DNA of 24,528 nucleotides from positions 1 through 24,528 of the forward strand of contig DASUFI010000351.1 in assembly GCA_036274635.1 (NCBI GenBank), written 5' to 3'. Below are positions 7,092-17,338 of the stretch, piece by piece. The position numbers were made by a program, and so were the translations under genes. The notes beneath the pieces are model-generated. The model saw only the letters and a list, made by a program, of their open reading frames with translations. It was not told where the DNA came from and searched no databases. Source of the DNA: DASUFI01 sp036274635. GTDB taxonomy: Bacteria; Planctomycetota; B15-G4. Numbering within the stretch: position 1 is the first letter of the stretch; each line of letters begins with the position of its first letter.

Positions 7092-8702
7092 TCAGGGCGT
7101 GACGCCACGCAGACCATTGCTGGCCGCGAGGCCGTGCGGTCCGCCCGCGTCGGGCACCCACACCTGGAAGTCCAGCTCCGTGTCCGGAGGGATGCCCGCG
7201 GGGAGCGTGAAGGGCAGTGTCGCGGCGCCGGACGCGTCCGTGGGCAGGCCCAGCAGCAGGAGCGGCGTCGGCACGAGCGTGCCGCCCTTGAAAGGGGCAT
7301 CGATCACGGACAGGCCGAAGACCAGTGTGGCCGCGGCCGAAGGCGCGGCTCCGCCGAGGGTGAGCTGGTCCGCCTGGCCCGCGCACAGCGTGCCGGTGCC
7401 CAGGAGCGACGGCACGCCGGCTGCGCCTGCGAGGCCGGCGCCCAGGTCCGTCCAGGCTTGCAAGCCGCCGAAGGTGTAGGCCGAGCCGCCCTGCGTGACG
7501 CCCACGGACTCGATGAAGGCGCCCGCCACCGCGGCGTTGCCGTCCATCGCGACCGCATTGCCCAGCCAGTTGGCCGAGCCGCTGGGGTCGGGCAGGAACA
7601 GGGCTGTCTGCACGAAGGCGCCGGCCACGCGCTGGTAGGCGTAGACTCCGCCGAGCAGCGGGAAGGAGGCGAAGCGGCTGGCCGCGCCGACGATCAGCCG
7701 GTCGCCCTGGATGGCCACGCCCGAGCCGAACTCGTCCTGGAGCGAGCCGTCCGTCGCGACGAGTTTCTGGGTCGGCTGCCACACGCTTCCGTCCCAGTCG
7801 AAGACGAAGGCCTCGCCGTTGCCCGAGCCGACGGTCGAGAAGAAGTCCTGCCACGCGCCCACGACGATCTCGTCCCCGGCGATGTCCACCGAGATGCCGA
7901 ACTGATCGTGTTCCTGCGGCGTGGTGGCCGCGAGCACCGCGGTCTGGACGAAGCTGCCTGCCTGCTCGGTGTAGACGAACGCGCGCCCGAACTGCGGGTC
8001 GCCGTCGCCGGACGAGAAGCGCTCGCTCGCGCCGACGACCGCGCGGCCGCCGTCGAGCGCCACGCTCCAGCCGAAGTCGTCCTCCGCCGCCGGCGCGGTG
8101 TGCAGCAGCTTCTGTGTCTGTGCCCAGGTGCCGCCGCTGCGGCGGAAGACGTAGGCCGAGCCGGCGTGCACGGCGCCCGCATTGTCCCAGAAGCGCCCGA
8201 TGACCGCCGTGTCGCCCTGGAGCGCGACCGAGAAGCCGAAGAAGCCGCCGCTCGCCGCGTCCGTGGCCGTGAACTCCTGCACCTGCACCCACTGGGTGCC
8301 CACGAGGTCGAAAGCGTAGACGCGGCCCATCGCGCCGGACTGCGCGCTGTCCACGCCGTCCGCGCCGACGAGGATCGTGTCGCCGTCGATGGCGACCGCG
8401 ACGCCGAACTCGTCGAAGGCCGCGCCGTCGCTGGCCTTCAACTGGGCCTCGAAGGTCCAGCCCGTCGCGTCGTGGTGATAGACATAGGCGAGGCCGCGCT
8501 GGCCCAGTCCGGCCGGCTTGGCGTCGGGCGCGCCGACCACCAGGCGGTTGCCCGAGAGGGCCACGGCCCTGCCGAACCTGGAGAAGGCCTGCTGCACGTC
8601 GGCCACGACCTTGTCGGTCTGGCACTGCGCCGCGGCCGGGGCGGGGAGCAGCGCCGCTGCGGCCAGGGCCGCCGCGGCGAACACGAAGGTCCGTCGGGTC
8701 AT
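7092..8702 (-). CDS. Secreted FG-GAP (integrin-alpha-like) beta-propeller protein
   Basis: A 536-aa protein starting at ATG 8702. An Arg-rich, Ala-rich signal peptide (MTRRTFVFAAAALAAAALLP, cleavage near AAAQ) is followed by about seven repeats of ~55 residues. Each has the FG-GAP pattern: FGRAVALSGNRLVVGAPD, FGVAVAIDGDTILVGADG, FGFSVALQGDTAVIGRF, FGWSVALDGGRAVVGAS, FGISVDIAGDEIVVGAW, FGSGVAIQGDRLIVGAAS and LGNAVAMDGNAAVAGAF. The repeats should close a seven-bladed propeller. The C-terminal ~130 residues carry the module PFKGGTLVPTP...PDTELDFQVW...GVTP, shared with the interrupted propeller at 3106-4774. That module may be a sorting or surface-attachment domain (inference). Export to the cell surface or medium is likely; no enzymatic motif is seen. 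Upstream, minus-strand transcription of the MBOAT operon probably ends at the hairpin 8747-8765. Confidence 0.88.
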   Translation of the reverse strand: MTRRTFVFAAAALAAAALLPAPAAAQCQTDKVVADVQQAFSRFGRAVALSGNRLVVGAPDAKPAGLGQRGLAYVYHHDATGWTFEAQLKASDGAAFDEFGVAVAIDGDTILVGADGVDSAQSGAMGRVYAFDLVGTQWVQVQEFTATDAASGGFFGFSVALQGDTAVIGRFWDNAGAVHAGSAYVFRRSGGTWAQTQKLLHTAPAAEDDFGWSVALDGGRAVVGASERFSSGDGDPQFGRAFVYTEQAGSFVQTAVLAATTPQEHDQFGISVDIAGDEIVVGAWQDFFSTVGSGNGEAFVFDWDGSVWQPTQKLVATDGSLQDEFGSGVAIQGDRLIVGAASRFASFPLLGGVYAYQRVAGAFVQTALFLPDPSGSANWLGNAVAMDGNAAVAGAFIESVGVTQGGSAYTFGGLQAWTDLGAGLAGAAGVPSLLGTGTLCAGQADQLTLGGAAPSAAATLVFGLSVIDAPFKGGTLVPTPLLLLGLPTDASGAATLPFTLPAGIPPDTELDFQVWVPDAGGPHGLAASNGLRGVTP

Positions 8703-8746
8703 GGGATGTCTCGGGTCGGGATCGGGAGGGCGGCCGAGGAGCCGCG

Positions 8747-8765
8747 AGCCGGACTCTAACCGGCT
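8747..8765 (-). terminator. Hairpin downstream of the MBOAT operon
   Basis: AGCCGG (8747-8752) and CCGGCT (8760-8765) form a perfect 6-bp stem with a 7-base loop, beginning 31 bases past the TAG stop of the minus-strand gene at 8797. There is no U-tract, so termination is possible rather than certain. Confidence 0.45.
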
Positions 8766-8796
8766 ACGAGCGGCCGTGAGTCGCTGACGATCGGCG

Positions 8797-11328
8797 CTAC
8801 CTCTGCGCCGCCAGCACCTCGGCGTGGGCCATGAGCTCGGCGTAGAGCCGGTCGGCGATGACGCGGTGGCCGGCCGCGTTCGGGTGGTAGTCGACGTTGT
8901 TCAGGATCAGGCCGTCCAGCACGTGGCCCTGGAAGACGTCCTGCATGTCGATGATGACGAAGCCCGCCTGGCGGGCCGTGTCGAGCAGCGCAGGCTTCCC
9001 CGCGAAGCGCACGGGGTCGTGCGGCAACGGGATGAGCGCGAGGACCGGCACGGCGCCCATCCCGCGCGCCGCGTCCGCCACGCCGGTGAAGATCCACTGC
9101 GCGAGGACGTCGCGGTGCGGCAGGAGCGCGCGCGACACCTCGGTCTCCGACACGGCGGCGTCCAGCGCGACGTCCGGCAGCCTCTTCAGCAGAGACTCGG
9201 GCAGCGGGCGGCCGTCCGTCATGCGCTTCCAGAAGTCCGCCGCGATGGCCTTGGGCCAGTTCATGTGCACGACGACGAGCACCACGTCCGGCTGGAACTC
9301 GGCCACGCGCCCGCTCGTGACGATGGCGGAGATCTCGGCCAGCGAGGCCCGGGGCAGGCCGAGGTTGAGCAGCTCGTAGTGCACGCCCGAGGAGGGTGAC
9401 CGCTCGGCGTTGAGCCGGTCCTCGACCACCTGCTCGAAGGGCTCGCCGTCGTAGACGCCCGCGCCCATCACGTACGAGGGGCCGAGCACCGCCATGCGCA
9501 GCGTCGCGTCGCCGGGCACCTTCTCGTAGTCACGGTCGCGGAAGCCCCAGCGGTTGGTGGAGAAGGTGCCGCCCTCGTAGACCGACCTCAGGAAAGGCTT
9601 GTAGCAGCGGTTGCCGTAGCCGTCGTCCTGGAAGCCGGCGGGGCCGCTGTCCGTGACGTCGGGCTCCTGGGACTGGTCGCCGCGGGCGTAGACCTCCCAC
9701 AGCTCGCCGTTGAATCGATTGACGCCCGTGATCTCCTCGTAGTAGCCGCGCTGCATGCGCTCGGCGTCGAAGCGGTTGAGGTCGACGTCGCGCGCCTTCA
9801 GCGCCACCTCCGTCAGCGTGGCGGGCACGCGGCCCTCCAGCGCGGGCTCGCCCGCCAGCCAGAACAGGCCCAGCGGCAGCGCGCTGGCCGCGAGCGGATG
9901 CTGCCAGGGCTTCCTCTCCGCCAGCGCCGTGGGCGCGTCGAAGGAGAAGCGCTGGGTGAGCCAGGCCGCCGCAGCCACCGTGGCCACCACGCCCAGCACC
10001 GCCGCGACGTCGACCGGCCGCAGCGTGGCCGCCGACAGGATCGCGCGGAAGTCGTCGAAGGACGGGCTGGTCCACAGGCCCCACAGCAGCGCCATGAGCG
10101 AGAACATGCCGGCCGTCTGCAAGGCATGCCGCAGAGCGTGGCGCGGCGCGCGCGCCTGCGCCGTGAGCTGTCGCACGCGGCCGCGCCGCTGCTCGAGCAG
10201 CGTGCTGGCGACGAGGAACGCGCCGAGCGAGCCCCAGAACGCCGCGTCGGTGGCGCTGAACAGCCACGTGCCCAGCAGCCAGAACCACTGCCACGAGTGC
10301 AGGAACCACGTGATCACGATGACGCTCAGGGTCGCCACCACGAGCACCAGGGTCTGGTTGCGCCGCTTCAGGCTGAAGATGACGGGCATGTACACCATCT
10401 TCTGCATGAAGTCCTTCCAGTAGATGTTGATGCGCCGCCACAGGTCGGTGAAGCTCGCAGCCAGGTAGAAGAAGCGGTGCGTCTCGGGCAGCCGGAAGCC
10501 GAAGAGGTGCAGCACGCCCGTGATCACGTGGAACTGCCCCGACACGCGCAGGTACAGCCCGAAGTTGGCCACGAGGTACTGCACGATTCCGGCCGTCGAG
10601 CTCACCTCCGCCGGCGACAGCACCAGGTACTGGTAGACGAGCCGGTACAGCACGAGGTGCAGCAGCCCACGGTAGATCCAGCGCACGCCCTCGGCGTAGA
10701 TGCCCAGCGCCGGCTTGTCGAAGTACGTGCGCCTGAAGGTCTGGAAGTCGATGACCGGGAAGAGCAGGAAGACCGTGTTGGGCAGCAGGAAGAAGTAGGA
10801 CAGCACGGTGGGCGCGTCAGCCGGGCCCTGGTAGCGCAGGTCGTAGAGGTACACCGCCAGCCGGAACATGAACATCGAGCCGAGGATCGGCCAGAGCACT
10901 CCGGGCCAGGGCGTGGGCAGCCAGTCCGAGCGCATCGCCAGCAGCGCGCCGGCCGCCAGCAGCACCAGCGCCAGCCGCGCGCGGAACGGGATGGGCAGGT
11001 GGCACAGGCCGATGAGCGCGAGGCCGACGACGACCACCCAGGCCGCGGGCCCCGGCCCGAACACGAGCCCGAAGCCGAAGAGCGACAGCGCCACGAAGAA
11101 CCACTTCTGCCACGCGCGCGGCAGCCAGTGGTGGACGAGGAAGCCGCCGCCCGCCAGCGGCAGCACCACCTGATAGAAGGCGGGATGCTCCAGCTGGAAG
11201 GCCCGTGCCAGCAGCAGAGCCACGCCCACCTGCAGCCCGAGGAAGGCCAGCTGCACCGCGTCGGACCACGGCACGCGCCGCGCGGCCGCGACCTCGCTGC
11301 GGGCGATGACCTGGGTGCCCGGGCTCAC
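8797..11328 (-). CDS. MBOAT O-acyltransferase fused to an SGNH-like domain
   Basis: The 843-aa product starts with GTG 11328, which overlaps the ACP stop in GTGA. Residues ~25-480 are polytopic membrane protein with MBOAT hallmarks: SFTDLWRRINIYWKDF (292-307) and a membrane His344 in FLHSWQWFW. From about 600 there is a soluble SGNH-hydrolase-like domain: Ser618 in VLGPSYVMG, Asn690 in VVHMNW, and the Asp813-x-His815 pair in DYHPNAAGH. MBOAT proteins (DltB, AlgI, PatA) move acyl groups across or at the membrane. DltD, AlgJ and AlgX are separate SGNH-type partners in those systems, so here both steps appear fused. The block I motif is GPS rather than the usual GDS. The operon suggests that the acyl donor is the ACP just upstream. 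The acceptor (a surface glycan or other hydroxyl) is unknown. Confidence 0.85.
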   Translation of the reverse strand: MSPGTQVIARSEVAAARRVPWSDAVQLAFLGLQVGVALLLARAFQLEHPAFYQVVLPLAGGGFLVHHWLPRAWQKWFFVALSLFGFGLVFGPGPAAWVVVVGLALIGLCHLPIPFRARLALVLLAAGALLAMRSDWLPTPWPGVLWPILGSMFMFRLAVYLYDLRYQGPADAPTVLSYFFLLPNTVFLLFPVIDFQTFRRTYFDKPALGIYAEGVRWIYRGLLHLVLYRLVYQYLVLSPAEVSSTAGIVQYLVANFGLYLRVSGQFHVITGVLHLFGFRLPETHRFFYLAASFTDLWRRINIYWKDFMQKMVYMPVIFSLKRRNQTLVLVVATLSVIVITWFLHSWQWFWLLGTWLFSATDAAFWGSLGAFLVASTLLEQRRGRVRQLTAQARAPRHALRHALQTAGMFSLMALLWGLWTSPSFDDFRAILSAATLRPVDVAAVLGVVATVAAAAWLTQRFSFDAPTALAERKPWQHPLAASALPLGLFWLAGEPALEGRVPATLTEVALKARDVDLNRFDAERMQRGYYEEITGVNRFNGELWEVYARGDQSQEPDVTDSGPAGFQDDGYGNRCYKPFLRSVYEGGTFSTNRWGFRDRDYEKVPGDATLRMAVLGPSYVMGAGVYDGEPFEQVVEDRLNAERSPSSGVHYELLNLGLPRASLAEISAIVTSGRVAEFQPDVVLVVVHMNWPKAIAADFWKRMTDGRPLPESLLKRLPDVALDAAVSETEVSRALLPHRDVLAQWIFTGVADAARGMGAVPVLALIPLPHDPVRFAGKPALLDTARQAGFVIIDMQDVFQGHVLDGLILNNVDYHPNAAGHRVIADRLYAELMAHAEVLAAQR

Positions 11329-11597
11329 GTCGCCTGCTTGCCGCCCTTGGCCGCCTGCTTGGCGCGCACGAAGCCCGCGATGCGCTCCAGCGTGTCGAGG
11401 TTGTCGGCGCTGGTCTCGTGCGCCTGCACCTCGATGTCGAAGTTCTCCTCCAGGAACATGACCAGCCGCACGGTGGCCAGCGAGTCGAGGATGCCGCCCG
11501 CGATGAGCGGTGTCGTCGCCGTCAGCTCGCTGGCATCCGCATCCGGCAGGAACTCCTGCAGGATGTAGTCCTTCACGGTCGATTGGATGGGGTCCAT
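11325..11597 (-). CDS. Acyl/aminoacyl carrier protein
   Basis: I choose ATG 11597 (GAGG 6 bases upstream), giving 90 aa; a TTG at 11621 would overlap the preceding gene. The phosphopantetheine attachment motif GGILDSLATVRLV contains Ser39 in DSL, and the helix II-III pattern MFLEENFDIEV is typical of small carrier proteins including DltC. The C-terminus is Lys/Ala-rich. The stop overlaps the GTG of the MBOAT gene, so translation is probably coupled. It would carry the residue activated by the adenylation enzyme at 12759-14369, present it to the dehydrogenase at 11611-12759, and then donate it to the MBOAT protein. Confidence 0.9.
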   Translation of the reverse strand: MDPIQSTVKDYILQEFLPDADASELTATTPLIAGGILDSLATVRLVMFLEENFDIEVQAHETSADNLDTLERIAGFVRAKQAAKGGKQAT

Positions 11598-11610
11598 GGG
11601 TGTCCTCGTC

Positions 11611-12758
11611 TCACAGTCCAAGCCAGGCGGCGATGATGTTGCGCTGCACCTCGGAGGTGCCCGAGTAGAGGGGGGCGCCGTAGGCGTCGCGCAGCGCGCG
11701 CTCGACCTCGTACTCCACGGTGTAGCCGTAGCCGCCGAAGATCTGCAGCGTGTCGGCGGCCGTCTGCACCAGCGCCTCGCTGACGAACAGCTTGGTCATG
11801 GCCGCGTCGAGCGACACGCTGCGCGTCTTCTCGAGCCGGCTGGCCGACTGGTAGGTGAGCAGCCGCGCCGCCTCGAGGCGCACCTTCATGTCGGCGATCT
11901 TGTGCGACACCGCCTGGTACTTGCCGATCCTGCGACCGCCGGCCTCGCGCGTGCGGGCGTACTCGATCGCGCGCTCCAGGAGGCGCTGCATCTGTCCCAC
12001 GTGGGCCGCGAACAGGCAGATGCGCTCCCAGTCCATGGAGTGCGTGAAGACGCCCGCGCCGCCGCCCACGCCGCCCAGCACGGCGTCGTCGGGCACGCGC
12101 ACGTCCTCGAAGACCAGCTCGCTGAAGGGCGAGGTGCGCAGACCCATCTTCTCGATCTTGCGGCCGACGGACACGCCGGGCGTGTCGCGCTCCAGCAGGA
12201 AGGCGGTGACGCCGCCGTGGAAGCGCGTGGCCGGGTCGGTGACCGCGAAGACGATGACCACCTGCGCCTCGGGCGCATTGGAGATGAACATCTTCGCGCC
12301 GTTGATGCGCCAGCCCTGGCCCTCGCGCACGGCCACCGCGCGCATCGCGAAGGGATCGGAGCCCGTGCCCGGCTCGGTCATGCCGTTCACGCCCACGAGC
12401 GTGCCGTCGGAGAGGCCGGGCAGGAAGCGGCGCTTCTGCTGCTCGTTGCCGAAGCGCACGATCGACACGACCGAGGCCATGATGTGCGCGCACAGGCTGA
12501 AGACGAGGCCGCTGTCGGTGCAGCCGTAGCCCAGCGCCTCGAGGGCCATCGCGGTGGAGAGCGGGTCCAGGCCGAGGCCGCCGTACTCCTCCGGCACCGG
12601 CAGGCCGGGCAGGCCCATCGTGCCGCACTCCTTCCACAGGTCGCGCGAGAAGACCTGCTCGCGGTCGCGCTCGATGACGCCCGCGTTGAGCCTCGCGCGC
12701 GCGAAGGCCACGATCTCCTTGCGCAGCTGCTGCTGGTCGGGCGTGTAGGTGAAGTCCA

Positions 12759-12759
<1 letters not shown>
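11611..12759 (-). CDS. Acyl-CoA-dehydrogenase-like enzyme, probably acting on a carrier-bound aminoacyl group
   Basis: A 382-aa flavoprotein of usual family length; ATG 12759 overlaps the TGA of the adenylation gene by one base (TGATG). The N-terminal helical domain starts MDFTYTPDQQQLRKEIV; the middle beta domain has GVNGMTEPGTGSD (123-135) and INGAKMFISNA. The C-terminal domain has QAVSHKIADMKVRLEAARLL and GGYGYTVEYEVERALRD. At the usual catalytic Glu position (YEGTSE) this protein has Ser366 in YSGTSEVQ. Glu245, in SMDWERICLF, occupies the place of Glu254 of isovaleryl-CoA dehydrogenase. L-prolyl-carrier dehydrogenases of pyrrole biosynthesis (PltE/RedW) are known to use a Glu at the same place. 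Located between an adenylation enzyme and a carrier protein, it most likely oxidises a carrier-bound amino acid, perhaps proline to pyrrole-2-carboxyl. Substrate is inferred. Confidence 0.85.
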
Positions 12760-14369
<1,610 letters not shown>

Positions 14370-14422
14370 GCCGACGCGCACCCGATCCCGAAATGGCGGG
14401 TCCGCCCGTACATTGCCCGAAT

Positions 14423-14444
14423 GGCACGAGTTCCTGCTCGAGCC
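14423..14444. promoter_or_regulatory. Inverted repeat upstream of the adenylation operon
   Basis: GGCACGAG-TTCCTG-CTCGAGCC has arms matching at 7 of 8 positions. It lies 54-75 bp upstream of ATG 14369, a usual place for an operator. The binding protein is unknown; it could equally be a chance feature of GC-rich DNA. Confidence 0.25.
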
Positions 14445-14524
14445 ACCCCCCGGACGGTCCGGACCTGCACTCTACCCCGCTTGGCGGCGACTCACCACCG
14501 GGGGCCGGATCCTCGGGCTTCCAG

Positions 14525-14541
14525 CCCCGCCGACGGCGGGG
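14525..14541 (-). terminator. Hairpin downstream of the cytochrome bd chimera
   Basis: CCCCGCC-GAC-GGCGGGG is a perfect 7-bp stem with a 3-base loop, about 65 bases past the stop of the minus-strand gene at 14606. There is no U-tract. Confidence 0.4.
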
Positions 14542-14605
14542 TCAGGGCCCGGCGGCTGCAGCGGCCCCGGCGCTGGGCGGCGCACACGACACGCGCGACG
14601 CGGTG

Positions 14606-15504
14606 TCAGGTGTCGCCCTCGTCCGTGCCGAGGCGGCTGCGCTGGTGCAGCACAAAGAGGAAGCCGAGCGCGGGCAGGATGACGAGGGCCGCGACCACGC
14701 CCGTCGCCCCCGAGACGAGCACGAGCGTCAGCCCCCGCGTGGTGAGCTCCTCGAACAACTCGGGCGCGTCGGCGGCGAGCACGAAGATCCCCGCGCCGCT
14801 CAGCGCGTCCGCGACGACGCCGGCCACGAGCGCGCGCCGCCGGAAGCACGTGACCATGTCCGGCTGGCCGAGGCGGTGCGCATCGAAGGCCAGGTAGACC
14901 GCGGCGAGGTAGGCGCACACGGCCACCGCGAGCAGGCCGGTCGTCGCGGACGTAGGATTCAGCCAGCTCGACCACGCGTCGGCGGCTGCGCCTGCGCGCA
15001 CGCGCCCCGAGGCGATCGCGCCCACGACCGACCCGAGGCAGTAGGGCACGACCACCGAGGCGATCGCGCCGAGGCCGGCCAGGACCACGGGCACGCCGGT
15101 CGCGAAGTGCAGCCAGGGGGCAGGCCCTTCCAGCCGTAGATGTAGATGGCGATGAAGATCGCCTCGGTGAAGAAGAACAGCCCCTCGATCGCGAAGGGGA
15201 TGCCGAAGGCGGGGCCGAAGCGGTGCATGAAGTGCGGCCAGAGCAGGCCGAACTCGAAGGTGAGCACCGTGCCGGTGACCGCGCCGACGGCGAAGGTGAC
15301 CGCCATGCACTTGGACCAGTGCCGCGCGAGGCGCAGCGCGTCGGCGTCGCCGTGCCGCAGGCCGCGGGCGTGCGCGACGAGCGCCATGAAGGCCCACGAC
15401 ACGCCGTGCGGCACGAGCACGCTGTGCACCGCGAGGGTGAAAGCCATCTGCGCCCGCGCCCAGGGCACCGGGTCGACGGCCAGCAGCCGCGACGCCGCGC
15501 TCAT
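14606..15504 (-). pseudogene. Chimeric, frameshifted cytochrome bd oxidase remnant (CydA N-terminus joined to CydB C-terminus)
   Basis: From ATG 15504 the product matches cytochrome bd subunit I through four membrane helices: His27 in AVHSVLVP, GTVLTFEFGLLWP, and the two conserved Glu107 and Glu114 in FAIEGLFFFTEA, then IYIYGWKGLPP. A run of five G (15116-15120 on the plus strand) is one base short, so the frame breaks there. One added base continues into WLHFATGVPVVLAG (subunit I helix 4). The protein then changes to subunit II character: GSVVGAIASGRV, SWLNPTSATTGLLAV, YLAAVYLAFDA and FRRRALVAGV, ending in LVILPALGFLFVLHQRS like a CydB C-terminus. The second half of CydA (Q-loop, heme b558 His and Met) and parts of CydB are absent. 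Restored length is only ~299 aa versus ~450 plus ~340 normally. It cannot be a normal oxidase; deletion, decay or assembly error are all possible. Confidence 0.7.
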
Positions 15505-15625
15505 GGCCGCGAGTCTCGCCAAGCCAGCCGGCGGCGAGCGTGCGGCCCGCCGTGACCGTGGACGGAGCCGAGTGCTACCCTCGCGCGCGTCCGGGAGCGT
15601 GCCGCATGCGCATCGTGACCAGGCC
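15505..15625. other. Divergent intergenic region with a possible 7-codon leader
   Basis: This 121-bp gap separates the minus-strand cytochrome bd chimera from the SulP gene. It contains GGGAG (15593-15597), 8 bases before an ATG at 15606 that opens a 7-codon frame (MRIVTRP). The TGA of that frame (15627-15629) overlaps the SulP GTG. This could be a translational-coupling leader. No promoter motif was identified. Confidence 0.3.
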
Positions 15626-17314
15626 GTGAGCGCCGTCCTCCGCGCCGTCTTCCCGCCGCTGCGCTGGCTGAAGGACTACCGGCCCGCGTGGCTGGCCAGC
15701 GATGCCATCTCGGGCGTCACGCTGGCCGCCTACGCGATCCCGGTCTCGCTGGCCTATGCCACGCTGGCCGGGCTGCCGCCCTACCACGGCATATACTGCT
15801 ACCTGCTCGGCGGCCTGGCGTACGCGCTGTTCGGCAGCTCGCGCCAGCTCGCGGTCGGACCGACATCGGCCATCTCGATGCTGGTCGGGGCCACCGTGGT
15901 GGACATGGCCGGCGGCGACGCGGTCCGCTTCGCCGATATCGCCGCGCTCACCGCCGCGGTGCTGGCGGTCATGTGCGTGCTGGCCTGGCTCTTCCGGCTC
16001 AGCTCGCTCATCTCCTTCATCAGCGAGACCATCCTGCTCGGCTTCAAGGCGGGCGCGGCGCTGGTCATCGCCATGACGCAGCTGCCCAAGCTCTTCGGCG
16101 TGGCGGGCGGCGGCGAGACCTTCTTCGAGCGCGCGGCGACGCTGGGCGGCCAGCTGGGCCAGACGCAGTGGCCGGTGCTGGCCTTCGGGCTCGGCGCCCT
16201 CGGCCTGCTGCTGCTGGGCGAAAAGCTGCTGCCGGGCCGGCCGGTGGCGCTGCTCGTCGTGATCCTGTCCATCCTCGCGGTGGCCTTCACGCCGCTCGGC
16301 GGCATCGGCCTGAAGACGGTGGGCGAGCTGCCCCGCGGCCTGCCCGACGTGCACTGGCCCGTGCTGCGGCTGCGCGACGTCGATGGCGTGGTGCCCCTGG
16401 CCTTCGCGTGCTTCCTGCTGGGCTACATCGAGGGCGTCTCGGCGGCGCGTGCGCTGGCGCAGCGGCATGGCCAGGAGATCGATGCCCGCCAGGAGCTGCT
16501 CGGCCTGGGCGCCGCCAACCTGCTGGCCGCCGTGGGGCAGGGCTATCCGGTCGCCGGCGGCTTGTCGCAGTCGATGGTCAACGACAAGGCCGGCGCGAAG
16601 ACGCAGCTCTCGCTGGTCTTCGCCTCGATCGCGATCGGGCTGGTGCTGGTCTTCCTCACCGGGGCGCTCGGCAGCCTGCCGACGGTCGTGCTGGCGGCCA
16701 TCGTGCTGGTGGCGGTGAAGGGGCTGATCAAGCTCAGCGAGCTGCGCCGGCTGTGGACGGTGAGCCGCGGCGAGTTCGGCGTCTCGATGGTGGCGTTCGT
16801 GGGCGTGCTGGTGGAGGGCATCCTGCGCGGCGTGATCCTGGCCGCGATCGTCTCGCTGCTGCTGCTCATCCGCCGCGCGGCGCGCCCCGGCGTGGCCTTC
16901 CTCGGCCGCGTCCCGGGCACGCGCAGCTACTCCGACTTGGCGCACGACTCCGGGATCGAGGCGGTGGAGGGTGCGCTGATCTTCCGCGTGGCGTCGAGCC
17001 TGCTGTACTTCAACGTCGACCACGTGAGGGAGGCGGTGCTGCAGTGCCTCGACGCCGCCCCGGCGGAGCTGCGCTTCGCGGTGGCCGACCTGTCCTCCTC
17101 GCCCCACGTCGACGTGGCCGGCGCGCGCATGCTGGCCGGGCTGCACGCGGAGCTGCAGGCCCGCGGCCTCCGTTTCCGCGTGTGCGAGGCCAGCGTGGCG
17201 GTGCGCGACATCCTCCGGAAGGAGGGCCTGGAGGAGAGCGTCGGCGCGATCGACCACGCACTCACGCTGGCCGACGTGGTGGACGAGGAGCGGACGGCGG
17301 CTGCCGCGCGCTGA
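15626..17314 (+). CDS. SulP-family anion transporter with STAS domain
   Basis: I start at GTG 15626; the next in-frame Met is well inside the membrane domain, and the frame upstream is not protein-like. The product is 562 aa. Residues ~1-415 form the membrane core, with the SulP signature DAISGVTLAAYAIPVSLAYATLAGLPPYHGIY and LAVGPTSAISMLVG. Later the core has FLLGYIEGVSAARALAQRHGQEI and LAAVGQGYPVAGGLSQSMVNDKAGAKTQ. The C-terminal cytoplasmic STAS domain (~430-545) contains the switch region VADLSSSPHVDVAGARML. The family carries sulfate, bicarbonate, dicarboxylates or other anions by proton or sodium symport or exchange. The substrate cannot be assigned; no carbonic anhydrase or sulfate-assimilation gene is adjacent. 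The 107-bp gap to the next gene contains a palindrome, so it is probably a separate transcription unit. Confidence 0.92.
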   Translation: MSAVLRAVFPPLRWLKDYRPAWLASDAISGVTLAAYAIPVSLAYATLAGLPPYHGIYCYLLGGLAYALFGSSRQLAVGPTSAISMLVGATVVDMAGGDAVRFADIAALTAAVLAVMCVLAWLFRLSSLISFISETILLGFKAGAALVIAMTQLPKLFGVAGGGETFFERAATLGGQLGQTQWPVLAFGLGALGLLLLGEKLLPGRPVALLVVILSILAVAFTPLGGIGLKTVGELPRGLPDVHWPVLRLRDVDGVVPLAFACFLLGYIEGVSAARALAQRHGQEIDARQELLGLGAANLLAAVGQGYPVAGGLSQSMVNDKAGAKTQLSLVFASIAIGLVLVFLTGALGSLPTVVLAAIVLVAVKGLIKLSELRRLWTVSRGEFGVSMVAFVGVLVEGILRGVILAAIVSLLLLIRRAARPGVAFLGRVPGTRSYSDLAHDSGIEAVEGALIFRVASSLLYFNVDHVREAVLQCLDAAPAELRFAVADLSSSPHVDVAGARMLAGLHAELQARGLRFRVCEASVAVRDILRKEGLEESVGAIDHALTLADVVDEERTAAAAR

Positions 17315-17322
17315 AGGTCGGC

Positions 17323-17338
17323 GCGGCGCGCGCGCCGC
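17323..17338 (+). terminator. Palindrome downstream of the SulP gene
   Basis: GCGGCGCGCGCGCCGC is a perfect 16-bp palindrome 8 bases after the SulP stop. It could form a terminator stem or simply reflect GC-rich sequence; no U-tract follows. Confidence 0.3.

Noticed and set aside
15146..15625. N-terminal extension of the SulP protein by 160 residues
   Set aside because: The extension is antisense to the CydA-like coding sequence and has Arg/Ala/Ser-rich composition without membrane helices. The family begins near residue 1 of the GTG 15626 start.
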